64,000 nt of DNA from assembly GCF_032854445.1 (NCBI RefSeq), contig NC_088298.1, positions 5,822,160 through 5,886,159 of the forward strand, in the 5' to 3' direction. The position numbers and the translations under genes were made by a program. How positions within the stretch are numbered: position 1 is the stretch's first letter; each line of letters begins with the position of its first letter. The stretch is from Liolophura sinensis. Taxonomy: Eukaryota > Mollusca > Polyplacophora > Chitonida > Chitonidae. The notes beneath the pieces are model-generated. The model was given only the letters and a program-made list of their open reading frames with translations, made no database searches and was not told the origin of the DNA. This document shows positions 49,572 through 60,600 of the stretch, in pieces.

Positions 49572-49800
49572 CTGTTCGTTGCACACGTCAGTCAAGTCTC
49601 TCCTCCGATTTCATCACCCTCGCCGCCAGCTGAAGCAAAAAGGGAGACAACAAGAACCAATTTTGTTTTTCCTCTGCTGCCCACTTCCTGACGTAATCTA
49701 ACATACTCTAACTTATGATTGGTCGGTTTCCCGCTCGCCGCAGAGTTTGGTTTACGAAAATTTCCGTAAATACCCGATTGCAATTTTTTTTTCCACACTC
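49572..49800 (-). promoter_or_regulatory. Possible untranslated first exon and promoter of CPS
   Basis: No coding exon lies upstream of 46909, and the coding start is preceded by only a short leader. On the minus strand, GC- and CpG-richer DNA (CCGCTCGCCG near 49730) runs into a purine-rich stretch ending CAACGAACAG|GTTGGT at 49571, a possible donor. No TATA box is clear. Inference only. Confidence 0.3.
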
Positions 49801-50750
49801 AAAAGCCCGCGGGCTTTGAAGGATGTATGCATCGCTGTTGTACTGATTATGCTAATGTGACAGACCAGAGTTTCAACTTGGGCCAGATAAAAAAATATAT
49901 ATGTATATAAAAAAAGAAAATGAAAAAATAAAAACTAAATAGCGAATTCAACCGTTTTGTGCGGCATGGTGTGTAATTATATCTAAGATGGATCAGATAA
50001 TGAAAATTAGAAACGTGGCCCGATTAAACTGTGTAATGATGACTATATATATGTAGCTACGTACCACGTGTATATAGGTGACTTTTCACATGATAAAATG
50101 CATACGTTAGTTAGAAGCAGGATGACTAATATAATAAGTGGTCAGTTTCGGTGAATTAAGTAACACGATGAGGAAGTGAGCATGCTGCTATAATCATTGA
50201 ATCAAAAAACAATCGGTATAATTCGGTCGACTATTCGAGTGACATAGTATTAATGCAGGAGCCGCGGAACGTTATTAAATTTGTGTGTGTTGGGGGGGGG
50301 GGGGCGGGGATTGAAGCAGCGGAAGTGGTATCCCTTAGTATGCCTTAGACTCACCACTTTAATTTAGGGTGGGGGTGGGGGGGGGGGGGGGGGTTCCACA
50401 TCCTATGTAACGCCTGGGACTATTATATACATTATATATGCCAATGTGTCATTGCGGCTGAAGGTTATTAAATATATGGCCCTAGGCTTATCTCACACGT
50501 GTATGTACAGGTCCTTCCGGCATGTAGGCTTATGTCATAAACATTGGAGAATATACCACAGACGTTCTCATCTGGCTTGTATATACCTGTACGTCGGGCT
50601 ATAAATCAACCGAGCTTTGCTACCATACCAGGTTTCATGAACTCCTAAGGCCTAAACTCGTTCAGGAAAATACACACATTTGTAGTCCATCAAATGACCT
50701 ACTTACAGGCCTATAAATTGCAGTACTCTAAAAATAATAATATGTTTAAT
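49801..50750. other. Intergenic DNA with G runs
   Basis: Holds G runs at 50292-50304 and 50377-50393; no gene recognised. Confidence 0.45.
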
Positions 50751-50754
50751 TCTA

Positions 50755-50860
50755 TGCTTTGCCCGGTTTCCGCCCACTATAATGCTCGCCGCCGTCATAT
50801 AAGTGAAATATTCTTGAGTACGGCGTAAAACAACAACCAAATGAATGAATAAATAAAATA
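50755..50860 (+). mobile_element. SINE, family A, 3' half
   Basis: TTTGCCCGGTTTCCGCCCAC through GTGAAATATTCTTGAGTACG to an A-rich tail. Confidence 0.8.
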
Positions 50861-50952
50861 TTCTGTTAAATACAACACACATATTCTATTAATTCTACAA
50901 ATAAAGATTTCATCAGACTAACAGGATATTATGATAGATTATTAAGCTATAG

Positions 50953-51523
50953 CAGGGGCGTAGTCTTGGGTGGGGGGGGGGGGGCGCGAGGCAAAAATGT
51001 TCCGCTCAAGTGGACGAAAAAAATATTTTTGCCTATATTTCTTACCTAAATATCAACATTCATTCCACAGATATTTGCTGTAGCCTATATAGACCAATAT
51101 TTCAATTTCGTACCAATTTACTAAATAGTATATAGGCCTATTTAGACATGTTCTGTTATGTGAACCATTCCATATTGTTCCCGTCGTGTTTTACAGAATT
51201 ACCTCTCTTGAATCGCACCGCGCAGGCAGCAGCAGCAGCCATTTCCGTCTGGTGGACAAGACAGATGCAGCAGTTTTACTAGTACTGTTTGTAACTCTGC
51301 AACCCATGACAATAAATACTATATATTCAGGGACAGTCTGTTTTCAACCCCTCCTAAGCTGAGCTTGAGTTGTTTTTGGGTTTGCTTTTTTTAAATGTGA
51401 AAATGAATGTGTACACATTGGCTTCCGGGCCTAGGCGCCCTCTGAACCCTCCCCCTAATAAACCGTGATAGTCGTTCCGCTCTTGTCGTCCCACCACCAC
51501 CTCACCTCCACGCTACACCCCTG
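50953..51523. mobile_element. hAT-like non-autonomous DNA transposon (571 bp)
   Basis: Ends are inverted: CAGGGGCGTAGTCTTGGGTG at left and the reverse of CACCTCCACGCTACACCCCTG at right (shared CAGGGGYGTAG). TATAG borders both ends directly (50948-50952, 51524-51528). No open frame for a transposase. Confidence 0.6.
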
Positions 51524-51883
51524 TATAGTAGCAGAATATATTCTTGTATCACTCAGACAACAGATTTTGTGTTGAAATTAATAGAGTAGTTTTTTGAGTG
51601 ACAGGCCTAGGCCTTCTGTTAAAGAGCTTGGATTCAAGCCTGAATATCAGACAAATTAATAAACGAGCCAATCGGAAAATTAAATCAAACGGAAAATTAC
51701 AACGAGAAGAACACAAATTTATTAACATATATATTTACAGGAGAATGGCGGGCCCAGGTTTTCCCGCCAAAAGTCATACTGATCTCAAGATCCACGCGTG
51801 ATGTGTTAAGATACGTCAATCAATTAGCGGAGGTCTACAAAGCCTTACAGTTGACAGAGCAGGACCTGTTTGCTTATTTACAT

Positions 51884-51975
51884 GAAGCCTGCTCGGTTAC
51901 CTTAGTCGGTAGAGCATCAGGCTTTTAAGAGCTTCATTTAAGCAGTCCTGTGTTCGAGTTCCATTTTGGGAGCAT
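51884..51975 (+). other. tRNA-like sequence, probably SINE or tRNA pseudogene
   Basis: TTACCTTAGTCGGTAGAGCA resembles box A and the D arm, and GTGTTCGAGTTCC matches box B. The spacing is too irregular for a clear functional tRNA. Confidence 0.45.
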
Positions 51976-52382
51976 ATATTTCATCAGCATTTTTTTTTTT
52001 TTGGCCCACGCTTAATGATAGACAGCTTTTGTTGTAGTGGTTCGCTTTGCATGCATATAGCATCAAATGTAAGATGCATAGAAATATTATCCAACTTTTC
52101 AAATTTATCAGAAGAAAAGAAAAACTCTCCACGGATGTCAGAAATCAAGTTTCAAACTAACCCACACCACTGTGTTGGCTTCAAATTAATCGTTATACTA
52201 GTGACAAGTACTTAGATTAACCACACAGAAATTTACTACTATATACATCACGATTAAAAAATTACTGATTTTTAAAAAAATGATCTCTGGTTGTAATCTA
52301 CATGAAATTGTTATGTGCATTTAGTGATTACATACTGGTTATTATCGATAGCCCAGATATTAGCATGGATAATATAGAGTTA

Positions 52383-52650
52383 CAAGTGAGCATTGCAGTT
52401 AGAGTGGCAAGTGAGCATTGCAGGTAGAGTGGCAAGTGAGCATTCCGGGTAGAATGGCACGTGAGCATTGCAGGTTAAGTGGCGCGTGAGCATTCCGGGT
52501 AGAGTGGCGCGTGAGCATTGCAGGCAGGGTGGCATGTGAGCATTGTGGGTAGAGTGGAAAGTGAGCATTGCAGGTAGAATGGCAAGTGAGCATTGCAGGT
52601 AGAGTGGCAAGTGAGCATTCCGGGTAGTGTGGCAAGTGTGCATTGCAGGC
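52383..52650. repeat. 25-bp tandem array
   Basis: About 10.6 copies with core GTGAGCATTGCAGGTAGAGT in the intergenic region. Confidence 0.95.
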
Positions 52651-53469
52651 AATATTCGAAAGACCAATTCGCAAAACGACATTTAACACAAACCACTTAA
52701 GAACTAAGAAAGAATATCAAGTACGAAATTAGGACGGGGTCTTACAGAGAGAAACAGTACCTTCCGACAGGTACAGTTCTTCTGTTGTTCGGCTCAATTG
52801 CACATGTATGCTATGTATATGTAAGTAATGCGTGACCACCAATTTATAAATGAACAAGTGCAATTATATTTGCCCAGAATAAAATGATCCCCTGTTTTCC
52901 AGACAAAGAGTTGTACTGTACGAGAGCATCGGAAAATTTAAATCCATATTATTTTCGATGAGTGGAAGTTTTCCATTTTACAAATATGGATGGGTCACAT
53001 GTCCAGATAACTCGATCGGTAGACCATTAGAATTTTAAATTCACAATCAATTTGAGGGTTATGGGTTGGGGCCCATTTTACTGAATTTCTTTTGTTCATA
53101 CTTCGTTATAGCTGTTTCTATATGAATTATTACAATTTTTCCGGTGGGTTGGAACGACTGAGTTAATCCCCGCCTATACGCCTTGTTTGAGTACCTTGCA
53201 TTTTTAGTTGAAAAAACAGCTGTACAACTAGTACACAGAACAACATCATACATAGAGCTTCCTCCAACAAAACTCTTGAACAGCTGTCAAAACACTACAC
53301 TGTAGGCCAATATATGTATATATAGACTGCAGGTATGTAGGCCTATACACCTATCGATCTAGTCCGCAGTGAACAAGATGTGAATTTATGCAGCTTTAAA
53401 TGTCAACAATAATCACTTGGCAGTACACAATAAACATAGTGCAAGCCCACATACACCCTATGATGGGCG

Positions 53470-53612
53470 TATATTTGTTTACTTCATTGGCGCTTTACGT
53501 CGTACTCAAGATTATTTCCGATATAGGACGGCGACCAGCATTATATTGTGAGAGAAAAGCGGGCAGAGCTCGGAGCATACCCACGACCATCTGCAGGTTT
53601 CTGGAAGAACTT
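53470..53612 (-). mobile_element. SINE, family A, partial
   Basis: ACGTCGTACTCAAGATTATT, GGACGGCGACCAGCATTAT, CCCACGACCATCTGCAGG. The next 120 bp carries the alternative-centre block also seen at 41.5 kb. Confidence 0.72.
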
Positions 53613-53843
53613 GTACGGACTTACGTGTCTATAAAAAGAAATATTTCGGTAAGCTTCATTATGGAAGGAAACCGAAGTGCCCAGCGTAAACCACCGATTT
53701 TTGGCAAGTTACTGACACATGTGACGCACAAATATTCACACCGTACTAGGGAGGACAAGTGGTCATGTAAGAACGTTAGACTGCGCAAACGGCCGAAATA
53801 AGTGCCGTCGTCCACTTGCTGTCAACAAGCCCAGCTAAAATTT

Positions 53844-54015
53844 ACTTATTTATTTGATTGGTGTTTTGTGCTGTACTCAAGAATATTTCACTTATACGAC
53901 GATGGCCAGCATTATGGTGGGGGAAACCGAGCCGAGCCCGTGGGTAGCCCACGACCATCCGCAGGTTGCTGCAAGATCTTCCATGTAAGGTCGGAGAGGA
54001 AGACAGCATTGCCCC
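53844..54015 (-). mobile_element. SINE, family A, internally deleted, with target-site duplication
   Basis: Has both ends but lacks most of the tRNA-like head: GGAAGACAGCATT joins straight to GCCCC. Flanked by GCTAAAATTTA (53833-53843) and GCTAAAAGTTA (54016-54026). Confidence 0.8.
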
Positions 54016-54235
54016 GCTAAAAGTTAATTCGGTTAGCTATACTTACTGACATAATCAGGGGATAAGAATCTGATTGTTTACGACGCACTTCGAAACGGGA
54101 ATTCGATTTGATGTTGTTTAACACAATACTTGTGGAATTCTCATATACGACGGTGGTCAGGATTAGGCCTATAAAGGAGAAAACACAATCTTTGGCATAT
54201 TTACAGCCAAGCGTGGAAGCGTTGAGAAATCTTCA

Positions 54236-54810
54236 TGTGCTCCTTTCAGAGTTATCATTTATCCGTCGTCCTGGTTGCGCCTGACCATATGTAGTCCTTT
54301 TGGCCTTTTCAAAGTGTCAGTGTGGTACATATGTTTGTCTCTAAGGCATCGTCATGCTCCTTTCAGAGTTATCACTTTTCCGTCTTCCTGGTTGCGCCTG
54401 ACCATATGTAGTCCTTTTGGCCTTTTCAAAGTGTCAGTATGTTACATATGTTTGTCTCTAAGGCATCATCATGCTCCTTTCAGTTATCACTTTTCCGTCT
54501 TCTTGGTTGCCTCTGGCCATATGTAGTCCTTTTTTGTTTTTCAAATGTCAGTGTGGTACATATGTTTGTCTCTAAGGCATCATCATGCTCCTTTCAGTTA
54601 TCACTTTTCCGTCTTCCTGGTTGCCTCTGGCCATATGTAGTCCTTTTTTGTTTTTCAAATGTCAGTGTGGTACATATGTTTGTCTCTAAGGCATCATCAT
54701 GCTCCTTTCAGTTATCACTTTTCCGTCTTCCTGGTTGCGCCTGATCATATGTAGTCCTTTTGTGTTTTTCAAATATCAGTATGTTACATATGTTTGTCTC
54801 TAAGGCATAG
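54236..54810. repeat. About five copies of a 114-118-bp tandem repeat
   Basis: Each copy holds ATGCTCCTTTCAG, CATATGTAGTCCTTTT and ACATATGTTTGTCTCTAAGG. Intergenic. Confidence 0.92.
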
Positions 54811-54977
54811 TTGGAAACTGTTAACTACTTTTTATACATACTTTTTAGACAACTTTCTTCCTCTAAAATAAAATATATTGTGATAACGGTTTTACAAACT
54901 GGTCTTTGTGTACCGTATTTGACTTTCAATATTGTTTTACGGGTGGACTCCCTCTTTGATTTGGCCACTTCGCTTAA

Positions 54978-55115
54978 TATTTATTTATTTATTTGATTGT
55001 TGTTTTTTGTCGCACCGGTACTACAGAATATTTCACTTACAGGAGGCCGGCCAGCATCATGGTGAGAGGAAACCTGAAAAGTAGCCGCGGGAAACCCACG
55101 ACCATCTGCAGGTTC
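54978..55115 (-). mobile_element. SINE, family A, headless
   Basis: TTATTTATTTGATTGTTGTT, GAATATTTCACTTACAGGAG and CCCACGACCATCTGCAGGTT; close to the possible end of SETD2. Confidence 0.78.
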
Positions 55116-55252
55116 GCTTCATAGGTCTACTTGAACGGACGCATCGCTCAAGCTATTTCTTCGTCAAAATGGACGAGAGCAAGTAAAAGAAATGGATTTA
55201 AGGACAGAAAAAACATTTTCTACAGAGTTTATCTGGAGGTTTCTTTTCTCCA

Positions 55253-57507
55253 TTTATTGCATATATGGTCATTCAAAATTATCTTACAATAAACAGGAAT
55301 ATGTAAAGCAAATCATTCTACAATTTCAGGAACGGTAAAATGCTCAGAACAACAATATGCAGTAATAAAACATGATTGAGTAAGGTAACTATAGGACTGG
55401 GTCCACCAAGACTTGGTCTTGATGAAGGTTAACAGGTCATATGAAAGTAGGTCAACATTTAATGAAAGTAGGTCAACATTTAATAAAAGTAGGTCATACA
55501 AAAGGGAGATCCTCGGAATTTGAATCTGGTTTGGTCATAATTGTTGCAACATGTTGTCATTCCGCAACAATTTCAATATTATATTAACTTATAATTAATT
55601 TCTTTTTAAAAAAAGTTATAGGTTTAAAATTACAACAAATTCATCGCTAACATGGACAGCGCAGTCTAATGACGACGAGTCTACTGGCACAAAAGACAAC
55701 AGCATTGTTGGTTGAGCTGTTCCTAATAATGAAATGAAATGATATGAAAAAAACAAAAGAAGAAGTAGAACTTGTCCATGTCCCTTAATGACAACAGCAA
55801 AAGAGATAAATGTTCTCTTTGCACATACATGTTCAGTACTGAAACGTTTAGTCATCATTCAACACCATAGCGGGAGAAAATTGTCAGTCACATATACACA
55901 TAAAATGAAGCCAAGTTGTGACAGTGCATGATTGCGATCAAAATGTACGAACGTAAACCAGAGCACTCTTGTCCAAAGTTCGAATGCAGTCAGTCAAAAA
56001 TTTCTCAAGTCATCAACCAGACAGACTAAAATGACTTGAAATATAAGATGGCCATGGTAGCCTTTGTGGGTACGGTATTAAGCCATTTCTCAGTGTCCTA
56101 CAACTGTCCAGGTTTGAAGGCAACAGGACTACGATTTTTCAAGTTATTGTCTGGGCATATTTAATCAAACATAAACGGAAGTTAACGGCCATATTGTTTT
56201 ACGTGCAAACTTGTAGGTGAAACAAATCGTAGCAATTAATCGTGCTGTCAAACCCACGTCCTGGCCTAAATACAATCAGTCAAGAGTCCCCAAGCTATTA
56301 GCCAGACAAGCAATCATAGACAACGGTAATTAAAAACAGCTTATAATCAAAACTGTCACATTTTTTCTCAAACTGCTTTAAATTTGCAGTGAAGAAATAA
56401 AGTGTTCGTCACAAAATGCCTATGTTCAACGCAACCAAATAAAACGACAATCTTCAACAGGGCTTTTTATCTTGAGCTTACTTGTAGTCGCTTCTGGTAT
56501 TCTTGACCAAGTTGAATGAAAACACTAAAAATAAAAACGTAACTAAAAAGCAGTTTCATGTTGTCAGAATGAATTAGCAACTATAAGTCGATAAGTTTAG
56601 AAAACATCAATCAAGGCACAACTTCCAGAACATGATATATATCAAGAAAATCTTCTCAAATAACCACGTCAAAAAAATCACATAGTGATGGTAAAATTCA
56701 ACATCCAGTACCCTCTGACACAGAAGGACTTAGTGAACAACACACCTATAGGCAGTGACATCATCAGTCTGTGTGTTCTAACCTATATACACATTTATGA
56801 CATCAATTATATATGAGGTATGACCTAATAATGACATCACAGAAGCCCTGGGATGTCTGATACATATTTACCATTATTCCTGAGCATCAGGACATTTCAA
56901 CACAAACCCACAAGACAATTCATGAACAAACAAACAAACAAACAGACAAATAGGTAAAAAAAAACAAACAAAAAAAACAAAAAAACAGTGAACAGTATCT
57001 GATTCTTCGTCTAAAATTTTCAAGACCAGAATTCTGTTCACAAGTGACTTATGCCTCCTGGGAAATAACACAAGTACAAAAAGTAGGGCAAATAATTACT
57101 CCAAGAGTATCCTCTTCTCTGGTTGTGTCGTCTTTACAAAAAACACCAACAAAAATCATTCTACAATGAATACATTTTCTTTTGCGTAAATTACACCTAG
57201 CACAAATTCTTAGAGACATTTGAACTTATTTTGCAAAATATCCGCTTTCTGTCATAGAGTTTTTACATAACACCAGAAGAAAAAAAAACCTCCCAACAAG
57301 AATTACAAATAATCTGATTACACGTATGTGACAAAGTTGATGAAAATAAGACTTCAAAATTTGACACTTAAATTTACTGGGGGAAGTAGCTGTCTAATAG
57401 CATCACAGCTGCCCATACCGTCAGAAAGGATGACTTTCAAAGTCGCATGATGATTTTCAAAGTTGCGTGATAATTTGTTACCACCAATCAAAATAGGATG
57501 GTCAAGG
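55253..57507 (-). other. Candidate 3' UTR of SETD2
   Basis: About 2.2 kb after the SETD2 stop contains no SINE or satellite, unlike the rest of the window, and has no conserved coding exon. A possible polyadenylation signal (AATAAA on the minus strand) is at 55253-55258. An A/CAAA-rich tract lies at 56931-56990, and three 20-22-bp repeats with core AAAGTAGGTCAACATTTAAT lie at 55441-55500. The extent is inference. Confidence 0.4.
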
Positions 57508-57678
57508 TCATAAATCATCATAGTTTTGAGGAGAATGAGCTTTTTTATACACTGGTCCAAACTTTGACATGTACTTCTTCACAAAATCTTTCGCCTTCGC
57601 TTTCACATTTTCATTAACCTCCAAATCTTCAGCATGACGACAATGCTTTAACTCCTTGGCAAGGACGTGATGGGTCAA
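57508..57678 (-). CDS. SETD2: SETD2 last coding exon: SRI domain, second half
   Basis: 56 residues ending in TGA: LAKELKHCRHAEDLEVNENV, then FVKKYMSKFGPVYKK and a short tail. Matches the C-terminus of animal SETD2. Confidence 0.95.
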   Translation of the reverse strand: MTHHVLAKELKHCRHAEDLEVNENVKAKAKDFVKKYMSKFGPVYKKAHSPQNYDDL

Positions 57679-60600
57679 CTGAAAACAAAAGGAGGTTATT
57701 TTTGTTAACTTTTGCATACACACACGCACTGAAACTACAATATGGTCAAATCATCCATTTAGTTATTTATGAATAAACGAATGAATAAATGATTATACCA
57801 CAATGACACATCGGCAATATTTCAAGCATATTTATAGTTATTTATGTTCTGATCTGAAATCACACATAGGCCATTACTGTCCAAGGGCGCTTATACATAT
57901 CATCATCATTGCAAAAATGTATTTTTTACGAACACGTTCATAAAAGTCAAAGCATAGGCTACAATGCATTTTCTGCTGTGAAGTTACACTTTTCCCTTGC
58001 TTTTTTTATGCTTTTAACCGCACTTTTCAGAATTATCTGTTTCTTCTCCACACAAGGGACATTTTCATGCACCTCATAACACCGTTTTTGCAGGGGAAAA
58101 TTTGACGTACCTTTCTTGCCAGGTGTTTGAAGTCGTCAGACGATGTTATGCGACCTAGGCGGCAGTCAGGTTTACGGAAAGGGTTGAGGTAGGTGACGAT
58201 AAACTGAGACATCTGAAATGCAAAAGTAAACTGGATTGAAGCTGGACTCATATTAAAAATGGATGCATTACAACACTACAAATGGCATTACCTAAAGCCA
58301 GGTTGATTTTATTTACATGTAGTTATTTGAGTGGGGTTTTACTTATGCGACAGCTTCAAGCATTATGGTGGGAGGAAATCGGACAGAGATAGGGAAAGTA
58401 AACCCACGACCATCAACAGGTTGGTCTGACTGGCTGCCTTAAGTTCTTTTTTTTGGGGGGGGGGGGAGGAGGGGGGGGGGATTAGCACTCAAAACCATGT
58501 CACTTTCATGACAGAAGTCCAGACATGATGGTGGAGGAATAAACTAGAATGATCAGTGAAAATGATCATAACTTAAAGTCACCCTGAATTAATCACACCT
58601 TATTTCGCTGCTCCCAGGGCAACACTTTAAGAGCCCTTCTTTTTAATGAAACTGCAGTCAACAGATTTTGCATCCCACTTCTCACACCAACTTACCTTGT
58701 TTCTGAAGGATTCTTTGCTCCTCTTGGCAATCTCACTGGACGTGTCTGCAAGTGCCATAGTTGTTTTCTTCTTGGACTGCAATCAGAATTTCACAAAATT
58801 CTATTTTTGGTCAAAAAATTCCACTAGGGTACAGTATTTTTTAAAGAGATCCTTATCTGTTCAGTGCAAGTGTACTGTAGATATCTTTGATGGACCTCAC
58901 CTGAACTTTTCATACGTGTACATAATAAATGCCACCGACATCTATCAGTCATACCTACAAGTCATCAAAACTAATCAATTTTTATGCATTTATTGATTTA
59001 ATTGATGTTTTACGCCGTACTCAAGAATATTTCATTTGTATGACGGCAGTCCGCATTATGGTAAGAGTGAGCGAGTGAGCGGGTGCTTGGGGTTTTACGT
59101 GGTACTTAACAATGTCTCAGTCATATGACGACGAAGGAATCCTGCCTCCTTGTTGCAGGACGCATTTCCACCGCTCTTTTATCTCGTGCTGCCTTACTGA
59201 AGGCAAGTAAGCCGCCCCACCTGAGCCATTATACTGATACATTATACTGACTGGTCAACCTGTCGTTGAACTATCCCCTTCATGCTGAAGTTACAACTTC
59301 CTCTTTTAAGGTCTTAGGTGTGACTCGACCCAGGATTGACCCTGGATCTACCACTCCCGAAGCGGACACTCTACCAACTGTGCTATCGGGGCCGGTAAAT
59401 GGCGAGAGGAAACAAGGCTTCATATATTTTAATGGCTTCTTCAAAATCGTAAACTTCTTTGATCAAAATGGGCCTTGTTTCTCAAAGCAATTGTATTTAT
59501 TTATTTGGTGCAAATTGCCATACTGAAGCATTGAATGGAGGTAAGTAATATGCTTAGTGGTTTTCAGTGCCTGGAAAAAAACCAGCAACCTCTGGCAAGC
59601 CACTAATGAATTTTCCTACATGACTTACAGATAAGGACACACCGGAGTAGATCGATCTACTGAATTACGTTCTTGGGTGGGTTTGGCCAAAAAAATGATG
59701 TTCTGTCGGAAGTGTGCTCTACACACGAACACTGCCATGTTAAAAGATAGGCAAGTAGCCCTACCATGCAGTACAGCAGTGACGTCACTTTGACCCAACA
59801 TGGAAATCGTGTATTGGTCACAGGCTAACGGCATGAATTGAGGCACACTTGACCATCCACAAAAACAATCTGGGATAGTGCACTCTGACAACTATTCCAC
59901 AGATTTCTGACTGTCCACAACAATGGGCTGAATAGTCAGAAGAAATGAAGAGAGAAGCACAAAGACAAACTCTTCAGTTGGCTCAAAAAGTCAACATCCC
60001 AATGCACCAGTGATCGATGAAATCCAAAAACCGAATATCTTGCATTTGTTACCTTGCCCGTAGGTTCATCATGGGTGGGCGTGCCCAGGTCCATGTCATC
60101 GTGTTCACCTCCGTCCCAGCTTGGCGGGTCCCACTGGGTCTGCCTGAAAAAACACAACAGGGCAAATGTACCTAAAATTTTGATTATGACTAAAGTTGCT
60201 CCATTTGGTGGATTGCAAGAGTCTGAGAGTTTATTATTCTTTAATAGAAAGATGCTTGGTTTGTTTGGAAGGTTGGATGATGTTCTATTGGAATCATGTC
60301 AGTTTTAGCCCAGAAAGTAACATTTACTGAATTTTATTTGTCTCGATAAATGCACTGGAGTTGAATTTTTATAGCAAATACAACATCTCCTGTTTTCTTC
60401 TTTTACTTTCACTTATTTATTGTATTTGGGTTTACCACAGTATTAAAGAATATTTAAATTTAAAATAGATTCAACTCTTTACACTAAACTATACTAAAAC
60501 TCATAAACTGAGTCCAATTAAACCATTTCAAAACTTCAGTTTCCTCAAATTTTAATAAACTTTCACACTGACCTGTTCAGAAAAATATATATGTATATAT

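Noticed and set aside
49592-49798. A 68-codon open frame as CPS N-terminus
   Set aside because: No family similarity, and the ATG at 46909 already has a good start context and presequence.
53400-53801. A 133-codon open frame in the intergenic region
   Set aside because: Most of it overlaps SINE sequence; no recognisable protein family.
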